Source of the DNA: Duganella sp. Root1480D1
Lineage (GTDB): Bacteria; Pseudomonadota; Gammaproteobacteria; Burkholderiales; Burkholderiaceae_D
Length of the DNA stretch: 58,531 nucleotides
Reading direction: 5' to 3'
Assembly: GCF_001427305.1 (NCBI RefSeq)
Contig: NZ_LMFZ01000045.1
Location: 1 to 58,531 of the forward strand
Both the position numbers and the translations under genes were made by a program. The notes under the pieces were generated by a model, which was not told the DNA's origin, did not search any database, and was given only the letters and a program-made list of their open reading frames with translations. This document shows, one piece after another, positions 53,813 through 58,531 of the stretch; the first letter of the stretch is position 1; each line of letters opens with the position of its first letter.

Positions 53813-55276
53813 TCACGAAGAGCAGCTTACCGATAGCTGGCTGGACCAGTCCGGCGGGAAGCCTGCGTATTGTTCATTTTCGGGTTGCTCGTCGAACGGA
53901 CGTGCGAGCAGTGCCAACAGGCGCTCGACTTCGGAAAAGTCTTTATTCTGCGCCTTTTCGATGGCGACCTGTGCCATATAGTTTCGCAGCACGTATTTGG
54001 GGTTGACCTGATCCATCGCAAGCTTTCGCGCAGCATCGTCGCTGCCTTCGGCGCGCAAGCGAGCGCGGTAGGCCTCTGCCCAATTATCGAAAGCGGGGCG
54101 GTCAATAAACAGGTCGCGCAGCGGTTCATCGCCTTCGGGGCCGCTGGCATGCAAGCCGCCCAGTCGGCGGAAGAAGATGGTGAAATCGGTGTGGTTGGCT
54201 TGCAGCACGGCAAACAAACCATCGAGCAGCTCGCGATCGCCTTCCCGCACGGTCGTCAAACCAAGCTTGGCGTGCAGCAGCTTATCGATATGTTGGGCGA
54301 ACTCAGCTTGGTAGACATCCAATGCTTCCTGCGTTAGCTCCACTTCGCCGATCAACGGCAAGAGCGCTTGTGCCAGTGCATAGCAGTTCCAGTGTCCGAT
54401 TTGCGGCTGGTTCGAGTAGGAATAGCGGCCGCGGTCGTCGCTGTGGTTGCAGATCTGGTTGGCATCGAAGCCATCCATGAAGCCGAATGGGCCGTAATCG
54501 AGCGTTTGGCCTAGGATCGACATATTGTCCGAATTCATTACGCCATGCATGAAGCCGACAGCCTGCCAGTGCGCAATCATGCGCGCTGTGCGGCGGGTGA
54601 CTTCTTCCAGCAACGCGGCGTAAGGGTTTTCCTCGTCCCGCAGGGAAGGGTAGAAACGATCGATGACGTAATCGGCCAATTGCTTCAGTTCTTCCTGCTT
54701 GCGGTTGTAATACCAGTGCTCGAACGAACCGAAGCGGATGAAGGTCGGCGCCATGCGCACGACAACGGCAGCCGTTTCGATCGATTCACGCACAATGCCC
54801 TGGTCTGAACCCACTACCGACAAAGCGCGGGTGGTCGGGATGCCGAGGCCGTGCATAGCCTCCGAGCACAGGAATTCGCGGATTGAAGAGCGCAGTACGG
54901 CGCGGCCATCGCCCATCCGTGAATACGGAGTCATGCCGGCGCCTTTCAGTTGCAGCTCGACCGGGCCTTCGCTGGTCGCGATATCGCCGAGCAGGATGGC
55001 GCGGCCGTCCCCTAACTGGCCTGCCCAGACGCCAAACTGATGGCCGGAATATACGGCCGCCAGCGGTTTTGAACGCTCGGCGACGCGGTTGCCGATCAAT
55101 ACTTCAATTGCTTGTTGAGTTGCAAGTGCCGCGGGCTCCAACCCAATCATGCTTGCGGCGGAAGGGCTTACCGCGACCAGATAGGGCGCCGGCAGCGGCG
55201 TTGGCATCAGGTGCGTATAGAACGCAGGCGGCAAACCTGCGAAGGAATTTTCAAACTGGAAGTTAATAGCGCTCAT
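53813..55276 (-). CDS. selO: protein adenylyltransferase SelO (YdiU)
   Basis: A 487-residue pseudokinase-fold enzyme. SelO transfers AMP from ATP to proteins and links to redox stress. Typical motifs are YSGHQFGVWAGQLGDGRA near residue 80, LKGAGMTPYSRMGDGRAVLRSS near residue 112 and HGVMNSDNMSILG near residue 247. Animals use a CxU C-terminus; this protein ends SVSCSS, so a single cysteine sits at the redox position. The gene is next to msrB on the same strand, which fits a redox-stress role. Confidence 0.94.
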   Translation of the reverse strand: MSAINFQFENSFAGLPPAFYTHLMPTPLPAPYLVAVSPSAASMIGLEPAALATQQAIEVLIGNRVAERSKPLAAVYSGHQFGVWAGQLGDGRAILLGDIATSEGPVELQLKGAGMTPYSRMGDGRAVLRSSIREFLCSEAMHGLGIPTTRALSVVGSDQGIVRESIETAAVVVRMAPTFIRFGSFEHWYYNRKQEELKQLADYVIDRFYPSLRDEENPYAALLEEVTRRTARMIAHWQAVGFMHGVMNSDNMSILGQTLDYGPFGFMDGFDANQICNHSDDRGRYSYSNQPQIGHWNCYALAQALLPLIGEVELTQEALDVYQAEFAQHIDKLLHAKLGLTTVREGDRELLDGLFAVLQANHTDFTIFFRRLGGLHASGPEGDEPLRDLFIDRPAFDNWAEAYRARLRAEGSDDAARKLAMDQVNPKYVLRNYMAQVAIEKAQNKDFSEVERLLALLARPFDEQPENEQYAGFPPDWSSQLSVSCSS

Positions 55277-55514
55277 GTCAGGCGCATTGTAACGCAGGCA
55301 TCGCGGGGTGGTTAGCGCCCTAAGGGAAAGCTAAGTTTCTGTTTGCCCTCGATGCAAGTGTGCTTTTGCTTCAACTGACTTGCTGTCGAAAAGTTTTACA
55401 GCTGATGACTGCGAAATCAATATGGCTGAGGTTAACTGGTTGATTCTATTCATTTGTAATTTTCAGGCACGCTTGATGCATAGACTTAGGCATTACAACC
55501 AGGCGGGGGATGCC

Positions 55515-56225
55515 ATGAAAATCTTAAATAAAGTGTTGGGTGCTGCTGCTCTGATCCTTGCTGCTTCGATGCCTGTAGCACAAGCCGATGTGGTCTACAG
55601 CTTCACGAATCCGGCCTATTCTGGTGCAGATTTGCCGGGCGTCGTTCCTGGCCAGATCTTTGCAACCGGGACGTTCTCGCAAATTGCTAATGGCGACCTG
55701 CAATTGAGATTGGACGTAACTTCCCTCGTTGGGGCGTCCATCATCACCGCTTGGTATTTCAACATCAACGTGGACCCTGCAACGTTGTCGTTCGCTAATG
55801 CCATCGACCCGGCCGCAGTTGACGCAAGCAGCATGCTCCAGCGTAACCAAAATACCTGCTGCAGCGCTGACGGCACTGGTGAACACGACTTCGCTATCTT
55901 CTTTGACCCTAGTACGGCGGAACTGGCCGGCGGCCACTACGCCCTGATTAACATCTCCTCGTCCACTACCGACCTGACGTTGGCAATGCTCGCAGGCCAG
56001 CTGTCTGTGATGCCAAACCATACGACCGGCTTTGGCGCTGCCATTCACGTGCAGCGGATCCCTCAAGGGGAAGGCAGCGGCTGGTTCGTGAATTGCATCC
56101 CTAGCGCGAATCAGCCTTGCGAACCTCCAGGTGAACCTGAAGGCAACCCTACTCCAGAACCTGGGACTCTGGCTCTGCTTGGACTTGGTTTCGGTGTGAT
56201 GGCTTATCGCCGTCGCAAACAGTAA
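55515..56225 (+). CDS. PEP-CTERM protein
   Basis: A 236-residue secreted protein. It has a signal peptide (VLGAAALILAASMPVAQA) and a beta-rich body with a possible disulfide (TCCSADG, NCIP...PCEP). A classical PEP-CTERM end follows: TPEPGTLALLGLGFGVMAYRRRKQ, given here as motif, helix and basic tail. GGGGGA precedes the start at 55515; the open frame upstream is not needed. Exosortase genes are not in the window. Confidence 0.87.
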   Translation: MKILNKVLGAAALILAASMPVAQADVVYSFTNPAYSGADLPGVVPGQIFATGTFSQIANGDLQLRLDVTSLVGASIITAWYFNINVDPATLSFANAIDPAAVDASSMLQRNQNTCCSADGTGEHDFAIFFDPSTAELAGGHYALINISSSTTDLTLAMLAGQLSVMPNHTTGFGAAIHVQRIPQGEGSGWFVNCIPSANQPCEPPGEPEGNPTPEPGTLALLGLGFGVMAYRRRKQ

Positions 56226-56248
56226 GCAACCCAGGCATCGAAATTAAA

Positions 56249-56276
56249 AACCCGCAGCGAGCTGCGGGTTTTTTTC
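56249..56276 (+). terminator. terminator after the PEP-CTERM gene
   Basis: Ten-base arms AACCCGCAGC (56249-56258) and GCTGCGGGTT (56261-56270) with a two-base centre are followed by a run of T. It also lies close to the convergent S8 peptidase stop, so it may act in both directions. Confidence 0.88.
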
Positions 56277-56281
56277 GTTGC

Positions 56282-58048
56282 TTACCTCGTCACGCTGACG
56301 GAGTAGCTAGACGTGTTGCCAGCCTTGTCTTTCGCAACAGCTTTTACCACGTGGGTGCCGCGGGGTTCACGGTTGGTTTGCCAGTTGTACGACAGGCTGC
56401 TGCCTGTGCCGCTGGCCTTGAGTGCACCGTCGATGTAAATCCAGACCGCCAGTTCGCTTGCCGGCTTGTTGTCCGAAGCACTCAGGCTCACAGTCACGTT
56501 GCCATTGACTCGGCCAGCAACCGGATTCGTCACGCGAACGGTCGGTGGCGTGGTGTCGGTGGTCACGATGGTGGTGGTGCTGTTGGCTACGTTTACCGAA
56601 ACCGGCGAAGAACTGGTCACATTGCCTGCTGAATCGTAGGCAATCGCGGTCAAGGAAGCCATGCCGTTTGCAACGCCTTTGGAGTCCCAGCTAAATGCGA
56701 AAGGAGCGCTGGTATCGGTGGCAACAACAGTGCTGTTGACTTTCAGCTCGACGCGCGCCACGCCCACGTTATCCGCCGCATTGACCGAAACTGGCACAAG
56801 GCCGGAAACAGTGCTGCTACCCAGTGGGGCTGCGATTGCGACGGTTGGCGAACTGGTGTCGGCGACAACCTGGGTGCTGCCCTTGGCCTTCAACACTGCG
56901 GCGGCAGCATTGACGCGGCCGTAACCGAAGTAAATGTCGCGGCCGGCAGTGCCGAGGTCCACGGCGGTGGTGAACAGGATGTTCTGTACCTGGTCGGCGG
57001 TCAGCGACGGGTTGGCAGCCATCACCAGTGCTGCAGCGCCTGCAGCGACCGGCGACGCAAAGGAAGTGCCGTTCCAGGCGCCATAGCTGCCACCCTTGTT
57101 GGTGGTGTAGATGTTCGAACCAGGGGCCGACAAGGACACGAAGGCGCCGTAGCTGGAGAAACTGGAGCGATTGTCGTAGGCGTCGGTGGAAGACACGGCG
57201 ATCAGGGCGGTGCTAGGGGTGAAGCCTTCGTCACGGTTGTTGTTGTTCGCGGAGACGAACAGCAAGCCGCCTTTGCCCTTCAGGTAGTTACCGGCACTCT
57301 GGACGGCGGTGCTGTTGGGCGCATTGGAGAAGGATACATTGACTACTTTCGCGCCATGGTCGGCAGCGTAAGTCACGCCGCTGGCGATGGTCGAGGCGTA
57401 GGCATAGCACAAACCATCGCTGCCCTTGTACGCAATACGCAGCGGCATGATCTTCGACTGGCCCGACACGCCGGAAACGCCGGTGGCGTTGTTGCCGGCA
57501 GCAGCGGCGGCGCCAGCGACAGCGGTACCGTGGCCGCACAGATCGGAGGTATCGGCGCTATTGCCATAGATGTCCCGGCCGGCGACCATGCGTGGTGCCA
57601 GGTCAGGGTGGGTGCCGTCAACGCCGGTATCCAGGATGGCGATGGTGATGCCGGCACCCTGGGTGCTATCCCATGCCGAAGGCGCGCCGATCTTGGCGAT
57701 GTGCCACTCGCTGCCCAGGTACGGATCGTTCAGCGTTGCCGCAACAGGAACGCGCACGTCCAGTTCGGCAAACTTGAAATGGGGGTTGTGCTTGAGCTTG
57801 TTGGCGATGGCCTTTTCGGAACCATGCGGCACATCGATCACGTGGATATTACTCTGGCCGAGTTTCTGGGCTTTGCCTGCGCCAAACGATTTCAGGCTTT
57901 TCTCGAACTCATCGGCAGTGATGCCAGCCTGCGGTTCGACGATGATGCGGCCCTCGGCGTAATCGGCTTCAAAATCTGCTGGGGCTGCCACAGCCAGGGG
58001 AGCGGATGCGGCGAGGAGGAGGGAGAGAATGGTGTTTAGTTTCTTCAT
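56282..58048 (-). CDS. S8-family (subtilisin-like) secreted serine peptidase
   Basis: A 588-residue exported protease. It has a signal peptide (about residues 1-21), an I9-like propeptide (about 25-105), then the catalytic domain. The triad is D140 (AILDTGVDGTHPDL), H173 (CGHGTAVAG) and S329 (GTSFASPVAAG). After about residue 395 come two bacterial Ig-like domains (PTVAIAAPLGSSTVSG and PTVRVTNPVAGRVNG start them), separated by a threonine-rich linker. These often help attach to surfaces or substrates. The gene is preceded by a c-di-GMP riboswitch leader, so production is likely tied to that second messenger. Confidence 0.95.
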   Translation of the reverse strand: MKKLNTILSLLLAASAPLAVAAPADFEADYAEGRIIVEPQAGITADEFEKSLKSFGAGKAQKLGQSNIHVIDVPHGSEKAIANKLKHNPHFKFAELDVRVPVAATLNDPYLGSEWHIAKIGAPSAWDSTQGAGITIAILDTGVDGTHPDLAPRMVAGRDIYGNSADTSDLCGHGTAVAGAAAAAGNNATGVSGVSGQSKIMPLRIAYKGSDGLCYAYASTIASGVTYAADHGAKVVNVSFSNAPNSTAVQSAGNYLKGKGGLLFVSANNNNRDEGFTPSTALIAVSSTDAYDNRSSFSSYGAFVSLSAPGSNIYTTNKGGSYGAWNGTSFASPVAAGAAALVMAANPSLTADQVQNILFTTAVDLGTAGRDIYFGYGRVNAAAAVLKAKGSTQVVADTSSPTVAIAAPLGSSTVSGLVPVSVNAADNVGVARVELKVNSTVVATDTSAPFAFSWDSKGVANGMASLTAIAYDSAGNVTSSSPVSVNVANSTTTIVTTDTTPPTVRVTNPVAGRVNGNVTVSLSASDNKPASELAVWIYIDGALKASGTGSSLSYNWQTNREPRGTHVVKAVAKDKAGNTSSYSVSVTR

Positions 58049-58082
58049 CAGGCGAGTCCTGTTTTCGAAGTTTCAGAAAATG

Positions 58083-58107
58083 GGACTGCCGCTGCCCTTT
58101 CGGGCAG
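58083..58107 (-). promoter_or_regulatory. expression platform of the riboswitch
   Basis: The leader ends with a small hairpin, CTGCCC-GAAA-GGGCAG (58092-58107), followed by GGCAGTCC (58083-58090) and ATTTTCT. GGCAGTCC is the exact complement of aptamer bases at 58149-58156, so an alternative long-range stem with a weak T-run after it can form. Confidence 0.55.
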
Positions 58108-58144
58108 TTTGAGAGCACACCGGGGACTTCAGTGTCACCTGTGT

Positions 58145-58235
58145 ATCTGGCAGTCCAGCCGTCGTCGACGCCGGGGGCGTCATTAGACCGTTGACTTTGC
58201 GTCCCATGCTTTCGCATGGTTTGCCTTTGTCAGAC
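58145..58235 (-). ncRNA. cyclic-di-GMP-I (GEMM-I) riboswitch aptamer
   Basis: Read on the minus strand, the leader has the GEMM-I core in order. First GGCAAACC, then a six-base stem closed by a GAAA tetraloop (CCATGC/GCATGG), then GGGACGCAAAG. After AACGGTCTAA comes a second stem (GACGCC/GGCGTC), and the GGCTGGACTGCC closing strand follows. The base before CAAACC is G, which matches the c-di-GMP-binding form rather than the cGAMP-binding variant. The aptamer starts only a few bases after the expected transcription start. Identification is by consensus recognition, not by a covariance search. Confidence 0.85.
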
Positions 58236-58245
58236 TTCAGGTTCA

Positions 58246-58274
58246 ATAGTAACTCGAGTTTTACCGTGCGGCAA
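58246..58274 (-). promoter_or_regulatory. sigma70-like promoter of the S8 peptidase
   Basis: TTGCCG (58269-58274) and TACTAT (58246-58251) on the minus strand are 17 bases apart. Transcription would start near 58239, right before the riboswitch. The -35 box overlaps the palindrome at 58270-58285. Confidence 0.6.
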
Positions 58275-58285
58275 ATGAATTTGCC
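58270..58285. promoter_or_regulatory. 16-base palindrome GGCAAAT-GA-ATTTGCC
   Basis: A perfect inverted repeat (seven bases per arm) overlapping the -35 box of the S8 peptidase promoter. It is placed to be a repressor or activator operator. No matching regulator is known from the window. Confidence 0.5.
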
Positions 58286-58458
58286 CTCGATTTACATCCT
58301 GAAACAAATCAATCTGATTAATTATGCAAAGTTGGCTTGCAAGATTGTAGCGAATAATATTATTCAGTCAAATCAATGAGTTAACTAATGGCGCGCGGAA
58401 ATGTTTATTAACTCAATTTCATTTGGCGCGGTATTAACTGATATTTCCGAGCCATAAT
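58286..58458. other. AT-rich intergenic spacer
   Basis: This stretch, upstream of the S8 peptidase promoter, is far richer in A and T than the rest of the window and holds no credible gene. It may serve as an upstream element for the promoter, but no specific site was recognised. Confidence 0.4.
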
Positions 58459-58485
58459 AAAAAAAAGCCCGGCCTAAGCCGGGCT
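58459..58485 (-). terminator. terminator of the truncated gene at the window edge
   Basis: On the minus strand AGCCCGGC and GCCGGGCT arms (58466-58473, 58478-58485) are followed by a run of eight T. It lies 20 bases past the stop of the partial gene at 58506. Confidence 0.9.
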
Positions 58486-58505
58486 CAAACAGGGTTCAGT
58501 ATTAA

Positions 58506-58531
58506 TTAGCGGGTCACTTGCACGCTGGTGG
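58506..58531 (-). CDS. 3' tip of a gene cut by the window edge, possibly a second S8 peptidase
   Basis: Only the last codons are present, ending TSVQVTR and a TAA. The complete neighbouring S8 peptidase ends YSVSVTR, so the two proteins may share the same C-terminal Ig-like domain. A tandem paralogue is a reasonable guess, but seven residues cannot prove it. A strong terminator follows. Confidence 0.45.

Overview
The window looks like a chromosomal segment of a betaproteobacterium of the family Oxalobacteraceae, probably the Massilia/Telluria group. This is inferred from the high GC content, the tig-clpP-clpX-lon-hupB-tRNA-ppiD order, several genes for proteins with PEP-CTERM-type C-termini, the hpnCDE squalene genes and the protein families present. 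No species can be named from the sequence alone. Most of the window is ordinary core genome. There is no insertion sequence, integrase, prophage or CRISPR array.

Layout. 1-2.9 kb: a decayed VOC-family gene, two unrecognised envelope proteins, an AlkB-type dioxygenase, a GFA-family protein and an XRE-cupin regulator. 3.0-9.7 kb: a threonine/serine block (kbl, an SDR-type threonine dehydrogenase, sdaA, thrC) followed by molybdenum cofactor genes moeA and moaD. 9.8-13.8 kb: a PstS-like binding protein, a GAF-GGDEF-EAL protein with a degenerate GGDEF motif, and a flavoprotein. 13.8-15.4 kb: an adhesin-like DUF2807 protein paired with a HAAS/DUF1700 membrane protein. 15.5-18.6 kb: squalene operon hpnC-hpnD-hpnE. 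It is divergent from a two-gene RND efflux operon at 18.8-22.9 kb, with repeated inverted-repeat operators between them. 22.9-24.3 kb: a J-domain-like/TonB-C-like hybrid and tRNA-Leu. 24.3-33.3 kb: the protein quality-control cluster tig, clpP, clpX, lon, hupB, three tRNAs and ppiD. 33.4-41.7 kb: a PEP-CTERM-like protein, mnmH and tesA, a YbbA-type ATPase head-to-head with tesA, nnr, and a 5-oxoprolinase. 41.7-44.9 kb: two tandem receiver-TPR paralogues. 45.2-49.2 kb: purL. 49.2-55.3 kb: a PEP-CTERM protein, AlkD-like glycosylase, two periplasmic parvulins, bolA, yciB, msrB and selO. 55.5-58.5 kb: another PEP-CTERM protein and an S8 peptidase, then the 3' tip of a further gene at the window edge.

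The most interesting signal is in the 5' leader of the S8 peptidase (minus strand, about 58235-58080). It carries a class I cyclic-di-GMP (GEMM-I) riboswitch aptamer that starts just after a recognisable promoter. An 8-base strand of the aptamer is exactly complementary to a segment near the end of the leader, so a switch mechanism can be proposed. Other points worth a second look are the paired pseudo-receiver TPR proteins, the operator region shared by squalene synthesis and RND efflux, the repeated operator in front of the threonine-degradation operon, and the overlapping start codons of tesA and the ybbA-like gene, which has no partner permease here.
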